Positions 8,413 to 17,414 of a DNA stretch of 64,000 nt are shown one piece after another. Position 1 is the stretch's first letter; the number at the start of each line of letters is the position of its first letter. The position numbers were made by a program, and so were the translations under genes. The DNA comes from Cyanobacteria bacterium OH_CBrB_359. Lineage in GTDB: Bacteria > Cyanobacteriota > Vampirovibrionia > Gastranaerophilales > Gastranaerophilaceae. The notes below the pieces were generated by a model that worked only from the letters and a program-made list of their open reading frames with translations, made no database searches and was not told where the DNA came from. Location of the stretch: NCBI GenBank assembly GCA_023433065.1, contig JAEZET010000001.1:186001-250000 (forward strand), read 5' to 3'.

Positions 8413-9540
8413 ATGACATTACTGGGCAAAAAATTTGAATATTTAGACGATGATGAACAAGATAAAGACGGGTATAAAGTTCCGGCTGTTTTTCGTCAAA
8501 ACCCTAAAGAATTATCACTAAAAAAATCCATTATAATATCAACCATACTCCACCCTACAGTGGTTGGGGCGGTATGGTTGCTATTAATAATTTTGACTAT
8601 TTTAGGAATTACAATACCCTTATTTGACAGGCCAAAACCTCAACCTAAAGATATTGAATTTGTGCTTGTTGATAAAGAAGCAACTCCTATTAATAAAAAC
8701 ACGAAATTTCGCTCTGATAAAAATTCAAGAGCCGGCGGAAAGCATGACCCAAAAAGAAAAGTTTCAATGCCTCAGCCAGCAGCTCCAAAAGCTGCTCCAC
8801 AGAAAAGGGCATCATCTCCACCAAAAGCTGCGCCTGCACCAAAGCAGACTAAAAGGGCGGCTAAACATCCTCCTGCGGCTAAAAAAGCAGTATCAAAACC
8901 TCAAGAATCACTACCGTTTTTCGCACCAAGGCCAAATGTAAAACCATCATTGCCAAGACCAACTGCAAAACCGAAAGGTGATTTCGCAATTCCTATACCA
9001 AAATCAGCAGCCCCAAGACTTGCAACTCCATCCGGAGGTCCTATTACAGGTTCTTCACATGGAACAAACTCAGGTTCATATTCAGGAAGCGGTTCAAGAC
9101 CTTCCCCCAGTTTTTCACCATCAACATCAGGTTCAGGTAGTGCAGGAGGAAGATTCTCAGGCTCACATGGCTCAGGCGGTGGAAATATTGGTAACCCCGG
9201 TCCCGGAAATCCAAAAGGAGCACCCGGTATCGATGCAATAAGAGAGCCTGATTTCGGTCCTTATATGAGAGAACTTCAAAGAAGAATAAAAATGAACTGG
9301 GATCCTCCAAAAGGAAACGAAAGTAAAAGAGTTGTTCTGTTGTTTGCTATAAGCAGAGACGGACGATTGCTCAATGTCAAAATCCATAAATCATCAGGTT
9401 TACCTGTAGCAGATAGAGCAGCTATATCAGCAGTTCAGCTGACTGCCCCGTTCAAACCGTTACCGCCTGAATACAAAGGTAACAGCGTGGATATACAATT
9501 TACATTTGACTATAATGTATTTGGAGCATCAAGATATTAA
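8413..9540 (+). CDS. tonB: TonB/TolA-like energy-transducing protein
   Basis: 375 residues. A charged cytoplasmic N terminus (about 1-38) leads to a single membrane helix (about 40-70). Next is a long periplasmic spacer rich in Pro, Ala and Lys (about 110-215) and then in Gly and Ser (about 215-275), followed by a TonB C-terminal domain (about 280-370). The C-terminal domain includes YMRELQRRIKMNWDPP, VVLLFAISRDGRLLNVKI and FKPLPPEYKG, typical of TonB_C. With ExbB/ExbD downstream it should couple the proton gradient to an outer-membrane process. No outer-membrane receptor lies nearby, and TolB/Pal are absent, so TonB versus TolA cannot be decided here. Confidence 0.85.
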   Translation: MTLLGKKFEYLDDDEQDKDGYKVPAVFRQNPKELSLKKSIIISTILHPTVVGAVWLLLIILTILGITIPLFDRPKPQPKDIEFVLVDKEATPINKNTKFRSDKNSRAGGKHDPKRKVSMPQPAAPKAAPQKRASSPPKAAPAPKQTKRAAKHPPAAKKAVSKPQESLPFFAPRPNVKPSLPRPTAKPKGDFAIPIPKSAAPRLATPSGGPITGSSHGTNSGSYSGSGSRPSPSFSPSTSGSGSAGGRFSGSHGSGGGNIGNPGPGNPKGAPGIDAIREPDFGPYMRELQRRIKMNWDPPKGNESKRVVLLFAISRDGRLLNVKIHKSSGLPVADRAAISAVQLTAPFKPLPPEYKGNSVDIQFTFDYNVFGASRY

Positions 9541-9564
9541 TAAAAAGAAAAGAGGATATAAATT

Positions 9565-10209
9565 ATGGAACTTTTATTACATTCAATCAGCTTAGACTGG
9601 CCGGTACTTTTACCGATTTTCATCTGTTCAATTTTGACAATAGCAGTTGCTATCAACAGGTTTGCTTTTTACAGTAAAAATAAGCGTGATGTAGTTTTAT
9701 TTATTCCTAAATTACAAAAAGAATTAGCAAGAAACAGATTAGAAGGAGCTCAAGCATTGAGTGTCCAATTGGGTGGTGTAATTGGAGAAGTAACAGAAGA
9801 AGCTGTCAGAATATTTTCTGAACAAAAGAAAGGATTTTCTCGTTCTTTTGATATCGCAGCTAATCTAGCTACAAGAAAACTTGAAAATCATCTTACCATA
9901 TTAGGTACAATCGGCGGGGTTTGCCCTTTCTTAGGTTTATTCGGTACAGTTGTAAGAATCCTTTATACATTCCAGGATTTGGCTAACCAGGGTAACCAGT
10001 CAGCAGCGGTTGCAATGGGTATAGGTTCAGCACTTATAGCTACCGCATTCGGTCTTGGAGTTGCTATTGTTGCTGTTATCCTATATAACACATTCCAATC
10101 AACCGTAAAAAGATATGAAGACGACTTCCAGTTAATAAAACTTTTATTCTTAAGCTTTGTTGATTCAGAAGAAGAAGCTTCTATAAACTCACAAAATATT
10201 GCACTATAA
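9565..10209 (+). CDS. exbB: MotA/TolQ/ExbB proton-channel family protein
   Basis: 214 residues with the ExbB/TolQ topology. The first helix is about 14-34 (LPIFICSILTIAVAINRF), a cytoplasmic loop follows, and then come two conserved helices: LTILGTIGGVCPFLGLFGTV (about 111-130) and VAMGIGSALIATAFGLGVA (about 150-168). The TIGxxxPFLGLFGTV and ALIATAxGLxVAIxA blocks are family signatures. It forms a pentameric inner-membrane channel with ExbD. GAGGA lies ahead of the ATG. It sits 24 bases after tonB and 17 before the first exbD, clearly one operon. Confidence 0.92.
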   Translation: MELLLHSISLDWPVLLPIFICSILTIAVAINRFAFYSKNKRDVVLFIPKLQKELARNRLEGAQALSVQLGGVIGEVTEEAVRIFSEQKKGFSRSFDIAANLATRKLENHLTILGTIGGVCPFLGLFGTVVRILYTFQDLANQGNQSAAVAMGIGSALIATAFGLGVAIVAVILYNTFQSTVKRYEDDFQLIKLLFLSFVDSEEEASINSQNIAL

Positions 10210-10226
10210 ATTCAAGGTAATTAAAA

Positions 10227-10775
10227 ATGGCTTTTAAGACTTCAAAAGGTAAAGACGCAATGTTTACGGAGATTAATATAACTCCGTTGACAGACATATT
10301 TCTTGTTCTATTAATCATAATGATGGTTATAGCACCTACATTTCAAGCTGTTGATAACAATATAAATATTCCTGAAATAAACAGCGGAATAGCAATAGAG
10401 CAGAAGAATGCAACTGTGTCTGTCACTAAAGAAGGCTTGTTTTATATAAATGGAAAACAAATTCCTGATACACAGCTTTTAGCTGAGCTTCAAACGTTAA
10501 AACCATCTTTAGAAAAAAAGGAAGTTGTTGTAAAAGCTGATACAAATGCCAAAAATTCTGAAATAATGAAAATCATGAAAGCAGCTCAAGAAGCCGAATA
10601 TGCTAAACTAATAGTTGCAGGTGAGCCTCTTTCAAAAAAAGAACAAAACGAATTGAATACGGTTTCTTATTCTAACGAAACTACAATTCCGACAACAACG
10701 GCAATTCCGGCAGAACAAACATCCGCTGTAAATCTTCCGCCTGAAAACAAAAGTTCTGATGATTGGAACGAATAA
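10227..10775 (+). CDS. exbD: ExbD/TolR-family protein with extended C terminus (copy 1)
   Basis: 182 residues. One N-terminal helix carries the family motif INITPLTDIFLVLLIIMMV, whose aspartate is the proton-carrying residue. The periplasmic domain (about 55-130) contains VSVTKEGLFYINGKQI and VVVKADTNAKNSEIMKIM. A further 50-residue tail rich in Thr, Pro and Ser (about 130-182) is not found in the second copy and is disordered in appearance. AAGGT precedes the ATG. Copy 2 begins 10 bases downstream. Confidence 0.92.
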   Translation: MAFKTSKGKDAMFTEINITPLTDIFLVLLIIMMVIAPTFQAVDNNINIPEINSGIAIEQKNATVSVTKEGLFYINGKQIPDTQLLAELQTLKPSLEKKEVVVKADTNAKNSEIMKIMKAAQEAEYAKLIVAGEPLSKKEQNELNTVSYSNETTIPTTTAIPAEQTSAVNLPPENKSSDDWNE

Positions 10776-10784
10776 GAGGTAAAC

Positions 10785-11171
10785 ATGTCAAGACAACGAG
10801 ATACATTCAATGAAATCAACATAACTCCTTTAACAGATATATTTCTGGTTTTGCTAATCATAATGATGGTTATAGCACCATTATTGGATCAACAGGGATT
10901 AAATCTTGCCGTTCCTGACATGGTTGAGGTCCAGGATCTAAAAGAAAGTAAACTGATAACTGTTGTTGTAAATAACGAAAATAAATATTTTATTGATAAC
11001 CAGGAAATCGCTGTAAATGACTTAACAAATGTTATTAAAGACAAATCGAAAGATTTACCTGACGGGCTTTTAATCCAGACAGACAGTGAATCGACCCATG
11101 GGGCTGTCGTAAAACTTATGGATGATGCAAGAAATGCAGGTGTTACAAATATATCTGTAAGTGAACTATAG
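10785..11171 (+). CDS. exbD: ExbD/TolR-family protein (copy 2)
   Basis: 128 residues, the usual ExbD length. It repeats the same membrane helix, FNEINITPLTDIFLVLLIIM, almost word for word with copy 1, including the essential aspartate. The periplasmic domain differs considerably (VVVNNENKYFIDNQEI; LLIQTDSESTHGAVVKLM). Conserved helices with divergent periplasmic parts suggest that both copies join the same ExbB channel but contact different partners, or form a heterodimer. It is the last gene of the operon and AGAGG precedes its ATG. Confidence 0.92.
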   Translation: MSRQRDTFNEINITPLTDIFLVLLIIMMVIAPLLDQQGLNLAVPDMVEVQDLKESKLITVVVNNENKYFIDNQEIAVNDLTNVIKDKSKDLPDGLLIQTDSESTHGAVVKLMDDARNAGVTNISVSEL

Positions 11172-11218
11172 CCTACATCTTCTGTCTTTTATAATTTTTC
11201 TGCGTCAACTGACTATTT

Positions 11219-11247
11219 TTTGAAGTGATTTAAAAAATAACTTCAAA
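11219..11247. promoter_or_regulatory. Inverted repeat between the exbD and rplS genes
   Basis: TTTGAAGT (11219-11226) and ACTTCAAA (11240-11247) are separated by 13 AT-rich bases that can extend the pairing (ATTT/AAAT). There is no T-tract, so it is more like an operator or leader hairpin for rplS than a terminator. Confidence 0.3.
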
Positions 11248-11355
11248 TATGATTATATAAAGTTTTTTAAAAGGAAAATTGCAAAAAGACTTGAAGAAAA
11301 ACTATGTTTTGAATATGATTGAAAAGCAATAATTTTTAAGCAGAAGGAAAAAACA

Positions 11356-11709
11356 ATGAATCCCATAGTCCAAGAATTAACAAAAGAATATTTAAATAAA
11401 GAACTTCCTGAATTAAATCCGGGAGACACAGTTAAAGTATTTGTAAGAATTGTAGAAGGTAATAAAGAAAGAACACAGGCGTTTGAAGGAACAATCATCA
11501 AAAAACGCGGCAGCGGCGTAGGTAAAACTATCACCGTAAGAAAAATCTTTCAAGGTGTAGGCGTTGAGCGTGTATTTCCTGTTTATTCACCACGTGTTGA
11601 AAAAATCACTATTATCAGAAAAGGTGATGTTAAACGTGCAAAACTTTATTACTTGAGAGAAAGATTCGGTAAGTCAACCCGTATTAAAGAGAAAATCGAG
11701 AAAAAATAA
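11356..11709 (+). CDS. rplS: 50S ribosomal protein L19
   Basis: 117 residues, standard for L19. The hallmark stretches are FEGTIIKKRGSGVGKTITVRK, VGVERVFPVYSPRVEKI and AKLYYLRERFGKSTRIKE. It lies at the 30S-50S interface. AGAAGGAA precedes the ATG. rplS is followed by a hairpin and then rbgA; L19 and the RbgA-type GTPase are neighbours in many bacteria. The usual trmD/rimM/rpsP cluster is not upstream here. Confidence 0.97.
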   Translation: MNPIVQELTKEYLNKELPELNPGDTVKVFVRIVEGNKERTQAFEGTIIKKRGSGVGKTITVRKIFQGVGVERVFPVYSPRVEKITIIRKGDVKRAKLYYLRERFGKSTRIKEKIEKK

Positions 11710-11731
11710 TTAGAGAGTATAGAGAATAATT

Positions 11732-11779
11732 AAAGCCATAATCCCAAGGTTAATTACCAACAAGGTTATGGCTTTAAAT
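11732..11779 (+). terminator. Hairpin between rplS and rbgA
   Basis: AAAGCCATAA (11732-11741) pairs perfectly with TTATGGCTTT (11766-11775). The 24-base loop contains a smaller GGT/ACC hairpin. Only a short AT-rich stretch follows (TTTAAA), so it may attenuate rather than stop transcription. An in-frame ATG at 11768 lies inside the right arm and is therefore an unlikely start for rbgA. Confidence 0.5.
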
Positions 11780-11803
11780 TTAAAAACTATAAGGAAAAAA
11801 ATC

Positions 11804-12649
11804 ATGACTCATATCCACTGGTATCCCGGGCACATTGCAAAAGCGGAAAAAAAATTAAAAGAACAAATCACACTGGTTGATGTCGTGATAGAAGTTCTGG
11901 ACGCAAGGATTCCTTATAGCTCAATGTATCCTGATATAAAAAAATTAATTGGTGAAAAACCAAGACTCATTCTATTGAATAAATCTGACCTTGCCGATAT
12001 AGAACAGACAAAAAAATGGCAACAATATCTAAAAGAAAAAACAGGCGCAACAGTCATTCTGACAAGTGCAAATAACATAAAAGACCTGAATCAAATCAGC
12101 GCCAAAGCTATAGATTTGAGCAAACCTGCAATATTAAAACTAATACAAAAAGGACTTTTACCAAGAGCTTCAAGAGCAATGGTCGTTGGCATGCCAAACG
12201 TCGGGAAATCAAGCATAATAAACAAATTAACTAAAAGAGCAAAAGCTAAAACCGGAGCAAAAGCAGGAATTACAAGACAGCAACAATGGGTCAGAATCAA
12301 TCCGAAACTAGACCTTTTAGACACTCCGGGGATAATTCCTCTAAAACAAGACGAGCAAATAAAAGCTAATAAACTCGCTTTTGTAAATTCAGTAAGCGAA
12401 AATGCGTATGATGTTGAGAGCGTTGCAAAAGAATTTATAAAAATTATAACTCCTATATACCCTGAACTCATTAGAAATCACTATAACTTAGGACAAGACG
12501 AAGAACTATCTCTTGAAAATATAGCTGTGAATAGAAATTGGATTGTAACAGGAGCGAATCCGGATATTAAAAGATGCGCCCGAAATATTTTGCTTGATTT
12601 TAGAGAAGGAAGATTAGGAAAGCTTACGTTAGATGAATTACCGCAATAA
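11804..12649 (+). CDS. rbgA: Ribosome biogenesis GTPase RbgA (YlqF)
   Basis: 281 residues from the ATG at 11804, which follows AAGGAAAAAA and gives the family's usual opening, HIHWYPGHIAKAEK. It is a circularly permuted GTPase: G4 comes first (LLNKSDL, about 66-72), then G1 (GMPNVGKSSIINK, about 131-143) and G3 (LLDTPGI, about 178-184). A C-terminal RNA-binding region with a helical ANTAR-like fold is expected. It assists late assembly of the 50S subunit. Its last 17 bases overlap the start of rnhB. Confidence 0.94.
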   Translation: MTHIHWYPGHIAKAEKKLKEQITLVDVVIEVLDARIPYSSMYPDIKKLIGEKPRLILLNKSDLADIEQTKKWQQYLKEKTGATVILTSANNIKDLNQISAKAIDLSKPAILKLIQKGLLPRASRAMVVGMPNVGKSSIINKLTKRAKAKTGAKAGITRQQQWVRINPKLDLLDTPGIIPLKQDEQIKANKLAFVNSVSENAYDVESVAKEFIKIITPIYPELIRNHYNLGQDEELSLENIAVNRNWIVTGANPDIKRCARNILLDFREGRLGKLTLDELPQ

Positions 12650-13313
12650 TAAACTTTTTTCTTTTGATAAAAAAAAGTCCTCTGATTGCGACTATTTAAT
12701 CGGCACTGATGAAGCAGGAAGGGGTCCCGGAGCCGGTCCTGTTTTTGCCGCTGCAGTGTATTTCCCAAAACCTGATAAAAATTTAATTCTGTTATTAAAT
12801 GAGATAAATGACTCAAAGCAGATTTCTGAAAATAAAAGAGAAGAGCTGTATAAACTTATTTGTGAAAATTCAATTTACCATATTGCCTCATCATCGGTAG
12901 AAGAAATAGAAAAATTAAATATACTGAGAGCATCTCTTCTTGCAATGAAAAGGTCATGTTCTGAAGTCGCATCAAGAGTGAGTGAAAACGAAAATATAAA
13001 AATCCTGATAGACGGAAATAAGCTTATACCTGATTTTAATTATAAACAGGAATTTATTATAAAAGGTGATTCAAAATCAGCCTCAATAGCAGCCGCAAGC
13101 ATTTTGGCCAAGGTTAAACGAGATAATTTTATGAAAAACCTGCATAATGAATTCCCTGATTACCTATGGGATAAAAATAAAGGCTATCTGACAAAAGAAC
13201 ATTTAGATGCGATTGATAAATTCGGCTTAACAAAATGGCACAGAAAAAAATTCCTGGAAAAACATTTTGAAAACTCAAAACAAATGCAACTGTCTTTTAC
13301 TATTGAAAACTGA
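12633..13313 (+). CDS. rnhB: Ribonuclease HII
   Basis: 226 residues. It removes RNA, including single ribonucleotides, from RNA-DNA hybrids. The active site shows GTDEAGRGPGAGPV (D26, E27), the central aspartate in ILIDGNKLIP (about 125) and the SKSASIAAASILAKVKRD block. The start overlaps the end of rbgA by 17 bases in another frame. The ribosome site falls within rbgA (AGGAAGATTAGGAAAGC), a common coupled arrangement. rbgA-rnhB pairing is widespread. Confidence 0.95.
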   Translation: MNYRNNKLFSFDKKKSSDCDYLIGTDEAGRGPGAGPVFAAAVYFPKPDKNLILLLNEINDSKQISENKREELYKLICENSIYHIASSSVEEIEKLNILRASLLAMKRSCSEVASRVSENENIKILIDGNKLIPDFNYKQEFIIKGDSKSASIAAASILAKVKRDNFMKNLHNEFPDYLWDKNKGYLTKEHLDAIDKFGLTKWHRKKFLEKHFENSKQMQLSFTIEN

Positions 13314-13342
13314 TATGCTAATATTATTTATGTGAGGATGAA

Positions 13343-14395
13343 ATGAGATATAAAAGCTGTCATTTATTAGAACATGGAATTTCAATAGAAAAATATGAAA
13401 TAAAAAATTGCTGTCTGGCAAAACCGACAAATGATTTAACGCCTGTTGTCCTTGAAAATTATGATCCTGCCAACCTTGACTGGGAGAAACTTGTAGAGAA
13501 TAAAAAACAACAGAGAAAAGCCCAACAAATTTCTCAAATTGAAGAATGCAAAGGCTGTTATGTTTCTGAAGATGAAGACTGGGACGACGATGATTATATC
13601 TCTTACATTAATTTCAACCACTGGATGAAATGTAACTCAAACTGTATCTATTGCTACACCCAATATACCAATGACAAATCAAGCAACAACATCTACCCTG
13701 CAATTTTAGATTTAATAAACAAAAATTTATTCAGAAACACAGGAGAAATCACTTTCCAGGGAGGTGAGCCCACTGTTCTTGAGGAGTTCAATGATTTAGT
13801 GAATCTGTTTTTAGACCAAAGAGCAAAAATAAGAGTCCACTCATCAGGTATTTTATACAGCAAAGCAATTGAAAGAGGTTTAAAAGAAGGGCTTTTGACT
13901 GTTGTTATTTCCCCTGATTCAGGAGATAAAGAAACTTATGAAAAAGTTAAAAGAGTACCCTGCTTTGAAAAAGTTTGGGAAAACGTAAAAAAATATTCAC
14001 AGAATATAGATGAAAATAATAAACATCTTATCAAAGTAAAATATATCCTGATTCCGGGAATAAATGACAGCCTAAAATCAATAAATAACTGGTTTAGAAA
14101 AGTAAAAGAATCCAATATAAATCAAGTAATTCTGGACATTGAATTTTTATACCAAAAAAATAACCTGATTATGCCTAATTATATGTACCTTTTGATTGAC
14201 TATATAAAACAAAAAGCAAAAAAGTTAAATCTAACTTATTCACTATATGATTCAGCAATACATGCAGAAAAATCCAAAGTTTCCATAAAACATAAATGGC
14301 TTTTGAAAAATGAAATTTTGCTCAACGCTTATGTGAATTTTCAAAGATTTTTAAATCAAGATAAAAATATGAAATACAACGGGCAAGAAAACTGA
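13343..14395 (+). CDS. Radical SAM protein with N-terminal Cys cluster (paralogue 1 of 3)
   Basis: 350 residues. The radical SAM motif Cx3Cx2C is at C97, C101 and C104 (KCNSNCIYCY). It is followed by the SAM-binding GGEP motif (ITFQGGEPTVLEEF, about 139-152) and a core TIM-barrel fragment with SPDSGDKETYEKVKR and KYILIPGINDS. Ahead of the core lie five conserved cysteines: C6, C23-C24, C69 and C72. The same spacing recurs in the two paralogues at 16410-18409. This predicts a second metal or Fe-S site at the N terminus rather than the C-terminal SPASM domain of peptide-modifying enzymes. It follows rnhB by 29 bases and GAGG precedes the ATG. The substrate is unknown. An acidic patch (residues 74-84) is special to this copy. 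Confidence 0.85.
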   Translation: MRYKSCHLLEHGISIEKYEIKNCCLAKPTNDLTPVVLENYDPANLDWEKLVENKKQQRKAQQISQIEECKGCYVSEDEDWDDDDYISYINFNHWMKCNSNCIYCYTQYTNDKSSNNIYPAILDLINKNLFRNTGEITFQGGEPTVLEEFNDLVNLFLDQRAKIRVHSSGILYSKAIERGLKEGLLTVVISPDSGDKETYEKVKRVPCFEKVWENVKKYSQNIDENNKHLIKVKYILIPGINDSLKSINNWFRKVKESNINQVILDIEFLYQKNNLIMPNYMYLLIDYIKQKAKKLNLTYSLYDSAIHAEKSKVSIKHKWLLKNEILLNAYVNFQRFLNQDKNMKYNGQEN

Positions 14396-14489
14396 TTAAT
14401 AATTTTAAATTACAAATTGCAAAATAAATGCCATGCGCCTCCATGTATGCTAAAATTTAATCATGGCAAAGGAGAATAAATAAAAATAT

Positions 14490-14771
14490 ATGATTAGCAC
14501 AGATGATGTAAAACATGTAGCAAAACTTGCAAGATTAGAACTCTCTGAAGCTGAAATTAATAAATTTTCAAAGCAGCTTGGGGATATTTTAAAATACGCA
14601 GAACAAATGAATGAAGTTGATACAACAGGAGTTGAGCCAATGGCACATCCGCTTCCGGTTGTAAATGTTATGCGAGAAGATAGAATCGAATACGAACAAA
14701 CTAAAGAGGAGCTTATGAAAAACGCTCCTGAAGAAGAAGACGGTTTTTTTAAGGTTCCTAAGATTAATTAG
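14490..14771 (+). CDS. gatC: Aspartyl/glutamyl-tRNA amidotransferase subunit C
   Basis: 93 residues. It is the small subunit that stabilises the GatCAB complex, which converts Glu-tRNA(Gln) (and often Asp-tRNA(Asn)) to the amidated form. It begins with DVKHVAKLARLELSEAE and contains MNEVDTTGVEPMAHPLP, both family signatures. AAGGAG lies about 15 bases before the ATG, a long spacing; an inverted repeat (TGCCATG 14429-14435 / CATGGCA 14462-14468) ends just ahead of it. gatA and gatB are not in the window. Only 14 bases separate it from pyrG. Confidence 0.93.
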   Translation: MISTDDVKHVAKLARLELSEAEINKFSKQLGDILKYAEQMNEVDTTGVEPMAHPLPVVNVMREDRIEYEQTKEELMKNAPEEEDGFFKVPKIN

Positions 14772-14785
14772 AAAGATAGGGGAAA

Positions 14786-16432
14786 ATGGGCACTAAATAC
14801 ATATTTATAACAGGCGGGGTTGTTTCATCACTAGGAAAAGGAATTGTAGCCGCCTCACTCGGTAAGTTGTTAAAAGCCAGAGGCTTTTCTGTTGTTATAC
14901 AAAAATTTGACCCTTATATAAATGTAGACCCCGGTACTATGAGTCCTTTTCAGCATGGTGAAGTGTTTGTCACTGATGATGGTGCTGAAACAGATTTGGA
15001 CTTGGGACATTATGAAAGATTCACAGATACGAATCTCAGTCACATTAACAACGTAACCTCAGGAAGCGTCTATCAAACAGTAATTCAAAAAGAACGCCAT
15101 GGAGACTATTTAGGGGCCACAGTACAGACTATCCCTCATATCACTAATGAAATCAAATCAAGAATTAAAAAAGCAACAGCCCAATTTAAACCTGACTTCT
15201 TAATTACAGAAATCGGAGGAACAATAGGTGACATTGAAAGTTTACCTTTTATTGAAGCTATAAGACAATTCCGCTCGGAAGCAGGCTTCGGCAACAGCTT
15301 GTCTATCCATGTTACGCTTTTGCCGTTTTTACCGACTGCCGGAGAACTTAAAACAAAACCATCCCAGCACAGCGTAACTACATTAAGAAGCTATGGTATA
15401 CAGCCTGAGATTCTTGTTTGCAGAACAACAAAACCTATCCCTAAAAAGGAAAAAGAAAAACTTGCACTGTTTTGCTCAGTTCCAAAAGATGCTGTTATCG
15501 AATGTAAGGACTTAAAAAGTATATATGAAGTTCCTCTCGCTCTTGAAGAACAAAATCTGGCTTCTGTAGTTCTCCAAAGATTACAGCTTCTTGATAAAAA
15601 ACCGAATCTTGATAATTGGGTTAAATTAGTAGAAAAAATTAAAAACCCTAAAAAAACAATAAGGGTTGCAATCGCAGGCAAATATACAAAACTGTCAGAT
15701 GCATATATTTCTGTAGTGGAATCTTTAAAACACGCTGGATACAGTTATGATGCACAAATAGATATCAAATGGATTGCATCAGAAGAATGCATAGACTATG
15801 ACAAAGCAAAAGAGTATTTAAGCGATGTTGATGCTCTAGTTGTACCCGGCGGTTTTGGCATAAGAGGTATTGAAGGTAAATTAAACGTAATAAGATATGC
15901 AAGAGAAAATAATCTTCCATTCCTGGGTTTGTGTCTTGGAATGCAATGCGCAGTGATTGAATATGCTAGAAACGTTGTTGGACTTATAGATGCAAATAGC
16001 ATGGAATTTGACGAAAACACTCCATATCCTGTTATAGACTTAATGCTTGAACAAAAAAATGTAGAAGGATATGGCGGTACAATGAGATTAGGACAATTTG
16101 AATGCCATATTAAACCCGACACAAAATCACACAAAGCTTATGGCAAAACCAGAATTTTTGAACGCCACAGACACAGATATGAAGTTAATAACGAATACAG
16201 AAACCAAATAGCTGAAGCCGGTTTATTGTTCTCAGGACTCTCTCCTGACGGAATGTTATGCGAGATGATTGAATATACTCCTAACGACTGGTTTGTCGCC
16301 TGTCAATTCCATCCTGAATTTAAATCAAGACCCGAAAGGCCTCATCCGTTATTTTCAGGTTTAATAGCAGCTGCAAATAAAAGGGTTGAATCAAGGGATA
16401 GAAAACTTAATGTTGTCACAAGCAGCAAATAA
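14786..16432 (+). CDS. pyrG: CTP synthase
   Basis: 548 residues. It makes CTP from UTP, ATP and glutamine. The N-terminal synthetase domain begins KYIFITGGVVSSLGKGI and includes DPYINVDPGTMSPFQHGEV. The C-terminal class I glutamine amidotransferase domain has the nucleophile in LGLCLGMQ (C383 or near) and the catalytic H/E in FHPEF (about 512-516). It is followed by a short basic tail (RKLNVVTSSK). GGGGAAA precedes the ATG. The end overlaps radical SAM gene 2 by 23 bases, binding that gene to this operon. Confidence 0.97.
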   Translation: MGTKYIFITGGVVSSLGKGIVAASLGKLLKARGFSVVIQKFDPYINVDPGTMSPFQHGEVFVTDDGAETDLDLGHYERFTDTNLSHINNVTSGSVYQTVIQKERHGDYLGATVQTIPHITNEIKSRIKKATAQFKPDFLITEIGGTIGDIESLPFIEAIRQFRSEAGFGNSLSIHVTLLPFLPTAGELKTKPSQHSVTTLRSYGIQPEILVCRTTKPIPKKEKEKLALFCSVPKDAVIECKDLKSIYEVPLALEEQNLASVVLQRLQLLDKKPNLDNWVKLVEKIKNPKKTIRVAIAGKYTKLSDAYISVVESLKHAGYSYDAQIDIKWIASEECIDYDKAKEYLSDVDALVVPGGFGIRGIEGKLNVIRYARENNLPFLGLCLGMQCAVIEYARNVVGLIDANSMEFDENTPYPVIDLMLEQKNVEGYGGTMRLGQFECHIKPDTKSHKAYGKTRIFERHRHRYEVNNEYRNQIAEAGLLFSGLSPDGMLCEMIEYTPNDWFVACQFHPEFKSRPERPHPLFSGLIAAANKRVESRDRKLNVVTSSK

Positions 16433-17414
16433 TAAAAATTATGTTTCATGCCATTGGGCTACAAGCGGTCTTGAATTCAGAAAAGACTCTATAAGAAGCT
16501 GTTGTTTTGCTTATCTGCAAAACGAAAATGAAAAAGACTCAATCATTATCGATAATTACCATGGAGAAAATATCGATTGGGACAATCTTTTAAAGTTAAA
16601 AAAAGAGCATAAAGAATTACATAAAAAAGGACAATTCAAACCTTCTTGCAAAGGGTGTATATACCTTGAAAAAGCCATATGGAATGACAATCTTTTTATA
16701 GACCATTTAACTTTCAATCATTGGTCAAAATGCAATTGCAATTGCATTTATTGTTATAGTGCAAGCGACAAATCCTACTTTAACAACTATAAACATTACA
16801 ACGTACTTCCGATTTTGAAAGAAATGCATAAAAAAAATATATTAATTCCAACTGACACTTCATGCATAAGCTTTGGGGGCGGCGAACCGACTATTCTTGA
16901 AGAATTTGAGGAGCTTTTGGATTTTTTAATTTCAATAGGATTTAAAAATATAAGGATAAATTCGTCAGGAATAGAATATAGTTCAGCAATTGCGAAAGGG
17001 CTTGAGCTCAATGCTGTAAGCCTTGTTATATCAACCGATTCCGGCACAAAAGAGACCTATGAAAAAATAAAAAATGTAAAATGTTTTGAAAAAGTATGGC
17101 AAAATATTAAAAGATATTCTGAAAAACAAATAGCTCCAGATGCGCTGAAGATTAAATACATAATAATACCCGGGATTAATGATTCAAAAAAAGAAATTGA
17201 TAAGTGGTTTGATTTAATCAATAAAAATAATGTAAAGGCAATAGCTCTTAGCGTGGAACAGCATTGGTATTTTGAAAACTATCCTGATTTTCCTGATTCT
17301 ATTCATGAAATGATAAACTATATTAAAACAGAATCTGAAAAACAAAATTTAGAAACAGAAATATACTGTGAAGCTCTAAGTGTATTACAATTAAAAGACA
17401 AAAAGGCTGAATGA
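16410..17414 (+). CDS. Radical SAM protein with N-terminal Cys cluster (paralogue 2 of 3)
   Basis: 334 residues from the ATG at 16410, preferred over a TTG at 16386 because AAGGGA lies ahead of it and the N terminus then matches its paralogues. The radical SAM cysteines are C108, C112 and C115 (KCNCNCIYCY); an extra C110 sits inside the motif. The N-terminal set is C14, C31-C32, C80 and C83, with spacing as in paralogue 1. Further motifs are FGGGEPTILEEF, VISTDSGTKETYEKIK and KYIIIPGINDS. It overlaps pyrG by 23 bases upstream and paralogue 3 by four bases (ATGA) downstream, so all three are co-translated. Its function is unknown: peptide, RNA or protein modification are all possible. Confidence 0.84.
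   Translation: MLSQAANNKNYVSCHWATSGLEFRKDSIRSCCFAYLQNENEKDSIIIDNYHGENIDWDNLLKLKKEHKELHKKGQFKPSCKGCIYLEKAIWNDNLFIDHLTFNHWSKCNCNCIYCYSASDKSYFNNYKHYNVLPILKEMHKKNILIPTDTSCISFGGGEPTILEEFEELLDFLISIGFKNIRINSSGIEYSSAIAKGLELNAVSLVISTDSGTKETYEKIKNVKCFEKVWQNIKRYSEKQIAPDALKIKYIIIPGINDSKKEIDKWFDLINKNNVKAIALSVEQHWYFENYPDFPDSIHEMINYIKTESEKQNLETEIYCEALSVLQLKDKKAE

Noticed and set aside
8624..9387. Several overlapping frames inside the tonB spacer, both strands
   Set aside because: Low-complexity Pro/Ala/Gly/Ser coding sequence gives stop-free shadows; the TonB frame alone continues into a conserved domain.
12481..12816. Minus-strand frame across the rbgA-rnhB junction
   Set aside because: It is antisense to two secure genes and has no domain signature.
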